Below are positions 1-7,110 of a stretch of DNA of 19,690 nt, piece by piece. The notes beneath the pieces were generated by a model that made no database searches, was not told where the DNA came from, and worked only from the letters and a program-made list of their open reading frames with translations. This DNA comes from SXOA01 sp051004015. GTDB lineage: Bacteria > Planctomycetota > Planctomycetia > Pirellulales > Pirellulaceae. Within the stretch, counting starts at the first letter, position 1. Every line of letters starts with the position of its first letter. Where the stretch lies: NCBI GenBank assembly GCA_051004015.1, contig JBPCKT010000045.1, positions 1 through 19,690 on the forward strand, in the 5' to 3' direction. Made by a program: the position numbers and the translations under genes.

Positions 1-16
1 CCATCGGTATCTACAC
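1..16 (+). repeat. IS4-type element, left terminal inverted repeat
   Basis: Perfect 16-bp inverted match to 1381-1396. The transposase stop codon lies only three bases inside it (20-22). Beyond base 16 the two ends diverge, with only short resemblances such as GCTA. Confidence 0.85.
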
Positions 17-19
17 GAA

Positions 20-1354
20 TTAGCTATCTGCGTTCGGACCGGCGCGAGGGAGCGAGAGAACTTGCTTGGCAAGTTTCCGGAGGTCGGTCAGGTTATGCTC
101 CTCCAGCACCGAGAACATGCTGAGCAAACCCCAGAGGCCGGCGAGGAGTGCGGGCATGGTAAACTTGCAGCCGCGTTTCATTTGACGGCCGCTGAGACGA
201 ATCAGGATGTCTCGAAGTTGGGCTGCTTCTGGCGATTCGTCTTGAGCCAGTTGCCAAACCACCACGCAGGCCATGCTGGCGATCAGCAGCCGACGGGCCA
301 ACGCGGCGGCTGTTTCTTGTTGCCACTGTTCGATTTGCTGACCAGCCGATTTGAGGAGCTTGAAATACGACTCGATCTTCCAGCGCCAGTAGTACCACAG
401 CGCGACCTGCGGCGCGTCAACTTCCGTGGGAAGATTCGTGAGCAAGAACCAGACGAGTGGTGCCTCGCTCCCCTCCAGCCAGCGAATTTGGCTGATCACC
501 AGCCGCAGCGTAACGGACTCACCGGGAATGCTCCGTCGTGGCTGGCCATCACGGCCCTGCGGCCGTGCGGGGTTGGTCATGGTGACCGTAATCTCCGCCA
601 CCCATGGCTGGGCCTGTCGTCCACGGCAGGTGATTTCTCGTACCCGCCGAAAAGCATTTTGCTCCCACAATTGGCTCATAATCTCCGAAAATCGGCGTTT
701 TTCCCCTTCGTGCTGGACCACGCGGTCATCGGCTCTAATCACGAAGAAACGACCGGGTGTACGCAGCCAACTTCGGTAGTGGCCGATCGAGTCTGCCTCC
801 GCGTCAATGATGTGGACCGCGGGCTTCGCGAGTCGCAGTTGCTCCACAAAATCCATGACTGGCTCGAGTTCATCCAATGGAGATTGCGAGGAGCGAACCT
901 TCCACGTTCGGCTGCAATACACGCCGTCGGCCGCCCGCACGCTCAGCGACAAGGGAGCCAGGGGGAGGCCATGCTCGCTGCTCACCAAAATTGCCGCTTG
1001 CAACTCATAACCCCAGTCCCGAGACTGCGAGAGGGTCACTCGATCCGATTTGCTCTCGTGTCCGCCGAAATGCAGCAGCGACCAGTCGTGCATGACCAGC
1101 GCATAAGTTCCCCGATCTCGAACCAGGGCCTGGCGACCGGTCTCCAACAGAGGCTCCATCAGCGCCGGCAGGTTGATCCGGGGATTGCGATAGAAACGCC
1201 ACGCGGCCTGCGCACTGGCAAATGCCCCCGCAGTGCTGGGCAAAACCCGCAACCCGCTCGCTAGTCGGTGGGCCGGAGATAGGTGCTCGACAACCAATTG
1301 CTCATACCGACGTTGCCAACGGCGTTTGAACGCCTGAGGAATGCTTACATACAA
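20..1354 (-). CDS. IS4-family DDE transposase
   Basis: A 444-residue transposase that would cut and join the ends of the surrounding element. The catalytic triad can be placed: D90 in the MHDWSLLHF segment, D184 in IDAEADS, and E328 in the YYWRWKIESYFKLLKS block. The last block is the Y-(2)-R-(3)-E-(6)-K type signature of IS4 transposases, here with the family's W.IE.YFK.LKS wording. The frame opens with TTG at 1354; an in-frame TAG lies a few codons upstream and no ATG precedes the conserved region, so TTG is the best start, which would suit low expression. The N-terminus carries a basic helix (KRRWQRRYEQL) expected for a DNA-binding region. A 400-codon open frame lies antisense to this gene, but the DDE motifs show that the minus strand is the coding one. 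Confidence 0.93.
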   Translation of the reverse strand: MYVSIPQAFKRRWQRRYEQLVVEHLSPAHRLASGLRVLPSTAGAFASAQAAWRFYRNPRINLPALMEPLLETGRQALVRDRGTYALVMHDWSLLHFGGHESKSDRVTLSQSRDWGYELQAAILVSSEHGLPLAPLSLSVRAADGVYCSRTWKVRSSQSPLDELEPVMDFVEQLRLAKPAVHIIDAEADSIGHYRSWLRTPGRFFVIRADDRVVQHEGEKRRFSEIMSQLWEQNAFRRVREITCRGRQAQPWVAEITVTMTNPARPQGRDGQPRRSIPGESVTLRLVISQIRWLEGSEAPLVWFLLTNLPTEVDAPQVALWYYWRWKIESYFKLLKSAGQQIEQWQQETAAALARRLLIASMACVVVWQLAQDESPEAAQLRDILIRLSGRQMKRGCKFTMPALLAGLWGLLSMFSVLEEHNLTDLRKLAKQVLSLPRAGPNADS

Positions 1355-1380
1355 GGCATTATTGCGAAGCTAGCGCTGAA

Positions 1381-1396
1381 GTGTAGATACCGATGG
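1381..1396 (-). repeat. IS4-type element, right terminal inverted repeat
   Basis: Perfect inverted match to bases 1-16. It sits about 26 bases upstream of the transposase start, so any transposase promoter must overlap this end or lie outside the element. Confidence 0.85.
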
Positions 1397-1539
1397 CTTG
1401 CGCTGTGGGCTCGGTTCTAACACCGCTGCCGCGGTTAAGAAGCGGCCGCTAAAGAATTTTCGCTTTTCTGGCTGCCGAGCACTTGACGGTGCCAACGGGG
1501 TTGTATACATTTGTGTCAGTGAGCTGCGCAGCGCTGGGT

Positions 1540-1622
1540 GTTGCGAAGCGTGGGAGGTTTCGCAACGCATCCCTCCGGTTTCACCCCGTGGGCGCGTTGC
1601 GAAACCCGGCAAGTTTCGCAAC
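1540..1622. repeat. Nested TTGCGAA/TTCGCAA hairpin array
   Basis: Four arms of one motif alternate in orientation: GTTGCGAA at 1540-1547, TTTCGCAACGC at 1558-1568, GCGTTGCGAAA at 1594-1604 and TTTCGCAAC at 1614-1622. Arms 1 and 2 form an 8-bp stem, arms 3 and 4 a 9-bp stem, and arms 2 and 3 an 11-bp stem, so alternative foldings compete. The arrangement resembles bacterial REP/BIME-type intergenic repeats. The family itself is not one I can name. Confidence 0.7.
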
Positions 1623-1663
1623 ACCAAGCGAAAGCCTATGAATTAGGACCTTCGGTTTGGCCA

Positions 1664-1684
1664 CCACCGAGTTTGGCTCGGTGG
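1664..1684. repeat. GC-rich stem-loop
   Basis: An 8-bp perfect stem (CCACCGAG and CTCGGTGG) encloses a five-base loop. No U-run follows on either strand, so it is not a standard intrinsic terminator. It may belong to the same repeat cluster as the hairpins just upstream. Confidence 0.5.
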
Positions 1685-1767
1685 GGTCAAGAGTGTGCAA
1701 ACACAGCTTATAATCAGAGGAGATTGTGGTGAATAAAAAATCGTCATTTTTGACTCAAATGTATCAC

Positions 1768-1838
1768 ACTTACGTCACGATGAATCACTCGAAGTACCAG
1801 CCGCAGTGTGACTTGCGGTGATTCACGTCGCCGTAAGT
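1768..1838. repeat. Imperfect 20-bp inverted repeat
   Basis: Arms at 1768-1787 and 1819-1838 match at 15 of 20 positions, with perfect outer ACTTACG/CGTAAGT and inner TGAATCA/TGATTCA blocks. A smaller CCGCA...TGCGG hairpin (1801-1818) sits between them. The size and shape resemble the remnant of a miniature inverted-repeat element or a large cruciform. It lies just upstream of the PPC-protein gene and could also influence that gene's expression. Confidence 0.5.
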
Positions 1839-1846
1839 CTGGCCCG

Positions 1847-1858
1847 CAAGTATACTTG
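1847..1858. promoter_or_regulatory. 12-bp perfect palindrome upstream of PPC-protein gene
   Basis: CAAGTATACTTG is a perfect palindrome ending 44 bases before the preferred start codon at 1903. It contains TATACT, which could serve as a -10 element, but no good -35 hexamer lies 16-18 bases upstream. It may be an operator or a promoter core; the sequence alone does not decide. Confidence 0.3.
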
Positions 1859-1902
1859 AAAACATGAATAATCATCCTTCCATGTGGGGGTTATCGCCCG
1901 TT

Positions 1903-4233
1903 ATGAAACGCGCCCTCCTCACCATCGTCCTGCTCATCTCAGCGCACACGGCCCAAGCTCAGCTTGCGCCCGAGATCGGCTACATGCATCCCGCGGGTGG
2001 TCAGGCGGGGCATACGGTGGAGGTGAAGTTGGGGGGATATGACTGGACGCCGGACATGCAGATTTTCGTGCATGATCCGCGGATCAAGCTGGAGATCATC
2101 GGCCCGTCGTCCCCCGTCCTCGTCCCCGAGCCGCCATACTGGTTCGAGGCCAAAGGCCGCGGGTATGCCTGGCCGCTGCCGCGGGAGTTTCCCGCCCGAT
2201 TGACGATTCCGGCCGATGTTCCGCCGGGACTCATCAAGTGGCAAGTCGCCAATGCTAACGGTGCGTCTCCTCCCGGCTTTATCCACGTCGGCTCCGCGCC
2301 GGAGATTGTCGAAGAAGCCAAGCGCAAAGTGCCGCAGGTGTTGGCCGCGCTGCCGATTACCGTCAATGGCCAGATTCGCAAGATTGAGGAAGTCGACCGC
2401 TACGGGTTCACCACGCCGCAAGCGGGTCCGGTGACGATCGAGCTGCTCGCCCACCAGCTTGTTGCCCCTTCCACGATGCAACTCCACGGCATGCTGCAAG
2501 TCCGCGATGCGGCGGGAAAAGTCATTGTGGACCTTGCCGATACAGAGGGTCGCGACCTCGTCACGACCTTCGCCGGGACGGCGGGAGGCAAGTACACGCT
2601 CAGCCTGCACGACCTCGACTTCGGCGGCGACTTCTCCTATGTCTATCGCCTCGCCATCACGCGCGGGCCGCGAGTGCTGGCCGCTTATCCAGCGGCCGGA
2701 AAGCGGGGAACGACGCAGAAGGTTGATTTCGTCGGCATGGGCCTCGCCACCGGCGCGGCACAGGTCGAGACCGTGAGCAAGGATGTCGCATTCCCCGCCG
2801 ATGCCGCGGCTACTTCGTTCCAGTACAAGCTGGAAACGCCGCACGGCGTTGCTCCGCCCGTCACACTACTCCTCAGCGATCTCGCCGAGCAAGTGAAGCC
2901 GGCAGGTGGTGCCGAAATGCCAATCGCGGTCCTGCCCACGTCCGTGACGAGCGCCGTCGAAAGCCGTTTTGGCTCCGAGACGTACTCGGTCACGCTCAAG
3001 AAAGATGAGAAGTGGAGAATCGTTGCCGAAGCAAACCGGTTTGGCTCACGGCTCGACCTGGAGCTGAGCATTCTTGGCCCGGACGGAAAGCAAGTCGCCA
3101 CGGCCGACGATCTTCCGGCAACTACCGACTCGCTGCTTCTCTTCGCCGCTCCAGCCGACGGAGCTTACAAGATTGTCGTCAGCGACAAGAGCGGCGCAAG
3201 CGGCAGCCGGCAAGCAAACTATCGGCTCTCCCTCGTGCCGCAGCAGGAGGATTTTACGTTCACAATACCGACGCAGCTCAGTCTGCCGCTGGGTGCACCG
3301 CTGAAGTTGCCCATACCTATCGTGCGGGTATCGGGACTCAAGGAGCCGGTGACGATTGCTTTCGCCGGTCTGCCAACGGGAGTGACAGCGCCGCCAAATC
3401 TCATCATCCCCGCGGACCAGGCCGCATTGCCCGTCGATCTCACCGTCGCTGCCGACGCTCCCGCCACGGCGTCGCTCGCCACTGTGACCCTCACGGCGAA
3501 CGTCGCCGGCAGGACTATTACGCACGATGCCAAAATCCTGATAGCCGTAACCATGAAGCCCCGCATCAAGATCACTCCCGAAGGGCTCGATGACGTTCGC
3601 AAGGTCCACCGCGGCAGCACGTTTCTGGCTCCGGTGTTCATCGAGCGGTTGGAAGGCTATCAGGGGGAAGTCGTCCTCGAGATGACCGCCAAGCAACAGC
3701 GGCACCGGCAAGGACTGGCGAGCGAGGAGTTCACCGTCCCCCCTTCCGCCACCAAAGTCGAATACCCCATCTTCGTACCCGAATGGATGGAAACCACCAA
3801 AAGCAGCCGCATGATCTTGAACGGCCGTGTGCAAGTTGCCGACCCCAAGGGAAACAAGCGGACGCTGCTGCAGAAGATGGAGCTGCGGATCGGCATTCTG
3901 CCCGAAGGGGCGTTCATGAAGCTCGCGCATTCTCCCGCTGAATACATGGCCGTAGTCGGCAGCGACATCGTCATCCCGTTGCAACTGTCCCGCGCGGCGG
4001 AACTTCGTGAGGACGTCAAATTAGAGTTAGTTGCCGGCGAATTACCTGCGGGCCTGGCAACGGCGGAGCCAATGACTTTCGTTGCCGGTCAAACCGAGGC
4101 GACTTTTCGCATCCGCCTGGCCAGCGACCCGCGGTTGGCCGGCGAGCAGTCGTTCAAGATTCGCGCCATCGCCCTTAAGGACGGCCGCTGGCCGGTGATT
4201 TCGGAAACGACCGTGCCCGTCGTTGTGAAGTGA
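1903..4233 (+). CDS. Secreted PPC/Ig-like multidomain protein
   Basis: A 776-residue exported protein of a type common in planctomycetes; its function is unknown. The open frame extends upstream to 1864, but the ATG at 1903 begins a classic signal peptide (MKRALLTIVLLISAHTAQA, cleavage near residue 19), so I prefer it. The mature part begins with a beta-sandwich IPT/Ig-like segment (HPAGGQAGHTVEVKLGG). It continues with two bacterial pre-peptidase C-terminal-like domains, about residues 157-260 (EVDRYGF...YRLAIT) and 350-447 (ESRFGSETYSV...NYRLSLV), then further Ig-like beta repeats to the end. No catalytic motif is visible. Such PPC proteins often accompany DUF1549/DUF1553 or DUF1501 genes in planctomycetes, but none is present here. 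Its 3' end is 19 bases from the converging dab operon, with no obvious terminator between. A role in cell-surface binding or adhesion is inference only. Confidence 0.85.
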   Translation: MKRALLTIVLLISAHTAQAQLAPEIGYMHPAGGQAGHTVEVKLGGYDWTPDMQIFVHDPRIKLEIIGPSSPVLVPEPPYWFEAKGRGYAWPLPREFPARLTIPADVPPGLIKWQVANANGASPPGFIHVGSAPEIVEEAKRKVPQVLAALPITVNGQIRKIEEVDRYGFTTPQAGPVTIELLAHQLVAPSTMQLHGMLQVRDAAGKVIVDLADTEGRDLVTTFAGTAGGKYTLSLHDLDFGGDFSYVYRLAITRGPRVLAAYPAAGKRGTTQKVDFVGMGLATGAAQVETVSKDVAFPADAAATSFQYKLETPHGVAPPVTLLLSDLAEQVKPAGGAEMPIAVLPTSVTSAVESRFGSETYSVTLKKDEKWRIVAEANRFGSRLDLELSILGPDGKQVATADDLPATTDSLLLFAAPADGAYKIVVSDKSGASGSRQANYRLSLVPQQEDFTFTIPTQLSLPLGAPLKLPIPIVRVSGLKEPVTIAFAGLPTGVTAPPNLIIPADQAALPVDLTVAADAPATASLATVTLTANVAGRTITHDAKILIAVTMKPRIKITPEGLDDVRKVHRGSTFLAPVFIERLEGYQGEVVLEMTAKQQRHRQGLASEEFTVPPSATKVEYPIFVPEWMETTKSSRMILNGRVQVADPKGNKRTLLQKMELRIGILPEGAFMKLAHSPAEYMAVVGSDIVIPLQLSRAAELREDVKLELVAGELPAGLATAEPMTFVAGQTEATFRIRLASDPRLAGEQSFKIRAIALKDGRWPVISETTVPVVVK

Positions 4234-4252
4234 TGCCTGACCGTTTGAAGGT

Positions 4253-5692
4253 CTAGTGCGCCGGCGATCCAGCCGCCGGCTTGTCGGACAGCCCGGCCTC
4301 CCGGTGCTCGAGGAGCTCCTCGGCAGCGTGATAGCGGGAGGCGATTCCGGGATGGGGATACAGGCCGCCGATGAGGACCAGGGCCGTCAGCGCCAGGACC
4401 GCGAGCCGCTCGCGCAGCCCGATCTGCAGGGATACCGAGGACGAGTAACGCGTTCCCGTGAAGAGGATGAAATACGCCCGCACCATGGCAATGCCGTTCA
4501 AAGCCGACGCAGCGACGACGGCGACGCCGATGTAGGGATAGGTTTCCACCACGCCATGCACTAGCAGCTCGGCACCTACAAAGCCGAGCGTTCCCGGAAA
4601 GCCGACGCTGGCGAGCCCTGTCAGGATGAAGCAAATGGCGAGCGCAGGCGTGTGCTCGTAGAGGCCCTGGAACTCGGTGAGCGACAGGCGGCCGCGGCGG
4701 GCTTCCAGAGCCCGCAGCGTCAGGCCGAACCCGACCAGCGAGAGGCCGACAGAAAGCCATAGGTACAGGGATCCGCTGAGCCCGGTTGGGGTGACCATCT
4801 GCAGGCCGGCCAGCACCAGCGCCGAATGGCTGATGAATTGGTAGCTGAAGAAACGGCGGGCGTCCTTTTGAATCAGGGACATGCCGGCGGCATAGACGGC
4901 TGTCAGGATGGAAACGAGACCGACGCTCCGCAGCAGCCAGTCGGGGCAGACTGGAATGACTAGGCGGATCATGGCGTAGGCCCCGGCGATGGGAGTCACG
5001 AACAGGAGCGCGCTGCCGAAAGAGGCTTTCTCGAACAGATCGGCCACCCAGCAGTGGAAGGGGGCCATGCCGCAGCGGACGAGGACGGCGCCGAGCAGGG
5101 GGAGAAAGACCCAAAGCGAACGCGGTCGCTGGCTGCCACTGTTCTCCACGAGCGCCCAACCAACGACCAGAAGGAACACGAACAGCCCCATGTGCATGAC
5201 ATACAGCCGCGTCGATTTGTGTCGGGCGCAAAGTTCCAGGTAGGGAAGCAGAGTGCCTGCGGACAAGAGCCCGATGACTCCCCACGGCTCCTTGCAACTG
5301 AAGGTGGCCAGGGCCAGGGCCTGCGATACCAGGCACCAGGTGAAGGAAAACCGCCGGAGTTTAGTCCTGAGCGTCGCCAGGATCGTGAGGAAATAGAGCA
5401 ATGCCACCAGCGGCAGCAGCGGGGCGCTGAGCTGATCGATTTTGAATAGCTCCATGCCAAGCAGGCGGGTGCCAATCTGCCAGCGGTCGATGCCCTCGAA
5501 AATAGGCGCGGGGGAATTGTGCATGGCTGTGAAGTCGAGCCAGGCACCCACCGCAGCGGCCAGTGAGACGCCCGAAAACAGCAGGCTCCAATTGCTAACC
5601 GTGCGCGGGCTCCGGATCCTCGCCACCCACGCCGCGCCCACGAGCGGAACCACGATGGCGAGCGCCAGCCAGGGGAGCTGGAATTCACTCAT
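4253..5692 (-). CDS. NuoM/NuoN-like proton-channel subunit (second DabB-type protein)
   Basis: A 479-residue integral membrane protein of the proton-conducting complex I/Mrp antiporter superfamily (Pfam Proton_antipo_M type), rich in hydrophobic segments throughout. Family landmarks are visible but altered. The half-channel glutamate may be E153 (LLPYLELCAR). The usual K-x2-P-x3-H block reads RCGMAPFH, placing R206 where the central lysine normally lies. The second broken-helix block reads KDARRFFSYQFISHSA, with R280 in place of lysine. FPGTLGFVGAELL at 365-377 matches the late G-F-x-E block, with E375. It is the last gene of the dab operon: its ATG overlaps the upstream TGA (ATGA, 5689-5692), implying translational coupling, and a GGAG lies about 11 bases before the start. 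The likely role is a second ion-conducting subunit energising DabA. NuoM versus NuoN ancestry is unresolved. Confidence 0.85.
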   Translation of the reverse strand: MSEFQLPWLALAIVVPLVGAAWVARIRSPRTVSNWSLLFSGVSLAAAVGAWLDFTAMHNSPAPIFEGIDRWQIGTRLLGMELFKIDQLSAPLLPLVALLYFLTILATLRTKLRRFSFTWCLVSQALALATFSCKEPWGVIGLLSAGTLLPYLELCARHKSTRLYVMHMGLFVFLLVVGWALVENSGSQRPRSLWVFLPLLGAVLVRCGMAPFHCWVADLFEKASFGSALLFVTPIAGAYAMIRLVIPVCPDWLLRSVGLVSILTAVYAAGMSLIQKDARRFFSYQFISHSALVLAGLQMVTPTGLSGSLYLWLSVGLSLVGFGLTLRALEARRGRLSLTEFQGLYEHTPALAICFILTGLASVGFPGTLGFVGAELLVHGVVETYPYIGVAVVAASALNGIAMVRAYFILFTGTRYSSSVSLQIGLRERLAVLALTALVLIGGLYPHPGIASRYHAAEELLEHREAGLSDKPAAGSPAH

Positions 5693-7107
5693 AGCGAGTT
5701 CTCCGCCGGCAAATCCGTTGCCTCAGGGGATGGCGCTGAAGTTGGCTCATCGCCTGACAGCAGGCGCATCCAGCTTCGCTCCAGCGAATCGAAGAATCGC
5801 AGTACCGAAAGGAATGGCTGCACGAGATAGTCGTCCAGCCAGGAGTCGAGATAGCCGCGCTCGAGAGCGAAGCGATAGAGCCACGTCCTCAGCCCCAGGG
5901 GCAGGCCTCGTTCCCACGAGTTGACGAGGTTGGGGAGGTGCGAGCCCAGCGCGTTTTCGAGCTGGTGATAGTCATGCAGCAGCGTCGGGGCGCGAACGAA
6001 TTGCAGCGTGCGGAGGCAGGCGTGGCCGAGGATGTGGATCAGGGCAAAGTACCGTAGGCCAATTTGCCAGGGGGGCGAGAGAAAGCTGGCCAGGCCAATC
6101 TCGGCGACGATGATGCCGACCTGGGTGAGGGAGGCAAAGCTCAGGGCCGATTTGATGTCGGTCTGCGCCCGTCCCACGAGAGCGGCGTAAACCGCGGTGA
6201 GAAGACCCATCCCGATCACCGCCCCTCCCAGCCAGGGAGACATTTCCAGCACGGGGCTCACTCGCAGTAGCAAGTATGCTCCCAGATGCACCGAGAGAGC
6301 ACCATAGAACACGGCGCTGGACGGAGTTGGCCCTTCCATGGCCCGCGGCAGCCATGACGAGAATGGGACGAGCGCCGACTTTCCCGCCGCCGCGACCAGG
6401 AGCAACAGGCCGATGATCAGGGCCTCGTGCGTCTCGACCGTGGCATGGACTTCGGGCCAGCCTGGATGGCTCCCCATCAACTTGCCAAAATCCCCATGCC
6501 CCGTGAGATGGTGCAGGAGCAAGGCCGCGAGGAGTAGAGCCGCGTCGGAGACGCGGTACACCGCCCAGACCCGCAAACCATTCCGCACCGGCGCGGGGCG
6601 CTCCTGAAAGTAGGCGACCAGCAAGGCCGAGGAGAGCCCCACGAGCTCCCAGCCGGCGAACAGGGTCTCGATGGTTCCGGCCAGCGAAGCTGCGACCATT
6701 CCCAGCAGGAACAGCGAGTATAGGACGAAGAACCTGTTGAATCCCGGCTCGCGATGCATGTAGTTCTTGGCGAACGCGGCGATGGTGCCGCAGAGCACGA
6801 ACGTCAGGATCGCGAAGGGAACCGAAAGGCGGTCGAAGCCGATCTTGAGCGAGAAGTGATAGCCGGGAATCTCGACCCAGTTGCCGAGCTCCACCGCGAC
6901 GTGCCGCGTTCCTTGCAAGAGCATCATCGCCAGGATCGACACCGAGGCTGCCAGACCGATGCAAATTGCTGCCTGCACACACACAATCGTCGCCCGCTCG
7001 TTAAGCCGCCGGTCGACCAGCGAAGACAGCCCCAGCACGCACACGAGGAGCGCGGGGGTGCTGATGACCACCAGACCGCACACCTGCATCCAGAAAACGT
7101 AGTCCAT
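5689..7107 (-). CDS. dabB: DabB: NuoL-like proton-conducting subunit of inorganic carbon transporter
   Basis: A 472-residue polytopic membrane protein similar to the antiporter core of NuoL/MrpA. Signature blocks are intact: GWELVGLSS with E154; GKSALVPFSSWLPRAMEGPTP at about 242-262 with K243; and QTDIKSALSFASLTQVG with K319. Instead of the NuoL HAATMV histidine block it has FYGALSV. It stops well short of NuoL (about 600 residues), lacking the long lateral helix, as expected for DabB, the membrane partner of DabA. Known: DabAB complexes couple a cation gradient to one-way CO2 hydration and bicarbonate accumulation in the cytoplasm. The ATG lies three bases after the dabA stop, with a purine-rich GGGAGAGGGGG ribosome site inside the dabA end. 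Its own stop overlaps the next gene by four bases. The C-terminal 60 residues are soluble, charged and proline-rich. Confidence 0.9.
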   Translation of the reverse strand: MDYVFWMQVCGLVVISTPALLVCVLGLSSLVDRRLNERATIVCVQAAICIGLAASVSILAMMLLQGTRHVAVELGNWVEIPGYHFSLKIGFDRLSVPFAILTFVLCGTIAAFAKNYMHREPGFNRFFVLYSLFLLGMVAASLAGTIETLFAGWELVGLSSALLVAYFQERPAPVRNGLRVWAVYRVSDAALLLAALLLHHLTGHGDFGKLMGSHPGWPEVHATVETHEALIIGLLLLVAAAGKSALVPFSSWLPRAMEGPTPSSAVFYGALSVHLGAYLLLRVSPVLEMSPWLGGAVIGMGLLTAVYAALVGRAQTDIKSALSFASLTQVGIIVAEIGLASFLSPPWQIGLRYFALIHILGHACLRTLQFVRAPTLLHDYHQLENALGSHLPNLVNSWERGLPLGLRTWLYRFALERGYLDSWLDDYLVQPFLSVLRFFDSLERSWMRLLSGDEPTSAPSPEATDLPAENSL

Positions 7108-7110
7108 GAC

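Larger units (their letters stand above)
1..1396 (-). mobile_element. Complete IS4-family insertion sequence
   Basis: Seen: the first 16 bases and bases 1381-1396 are perfect inverted copies (CCATCGGTATCTACAC and its complement), and one transposase gene fills almost all the space between them. Known: IS4-family elements are about 1.2-1.7 kb, encode a single DDE transposase and have terminal inverted repeats of this size. The element therefore looks full length at about 1396 bp. The left end coincides with the window edge, so a target-site duplication cannot be checked and a slightly longer repeat upstream cannot be excluded. The open reading frame has no internal stop or frameshift, so the element may still be active. 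Confidence 0.88.
1397..1902. other. Gene-free stretch rich in inverted repeats
   Basis: About 500 bases between the insertion sequence and the secreted PPC protein hold no convincing gene. The short open frames crossing 1398-1732 are built largely from the hairpin repeats and show no recognisable domain. The stretch contains nested TTGCGAA hairpins (1540-1622), a GC-rich stem-loop (1664-1684), a 71-base imperfect inverted repeat (1768-1838) and a 12-base palindrome (1847-1858). These are listed separately. The density of palindromes suggests eroded mobile or REP-like DNA rather than an ordinary promoter region. Confidence 0.6.

Noticed and set aside
62..1264. 400-codon open frame on the plus strand
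   Set aside because: It lies wholly antisense to the transposase, whose DDE motifs fix the coding strand. Its translation is rich in Pro, Arg and His with no domain.
1540..1622. CRISPR-like array
   Set aside because: The repeats alternate in orientation and the spacing is 10-25 bases; there are no direct repeats with unique spacers and no cas genes.
1398..1732. Short open frames in the repeat-rich gap
   Set aside because: They are composed mainly of the hairpin repeats, without a ribosome site or any recognisable motif.
4234..4252. Bidirectional terminator between the PPC gene and the dab operon
   Set aside because: The 19-base gap has no stem-loop or T-run.
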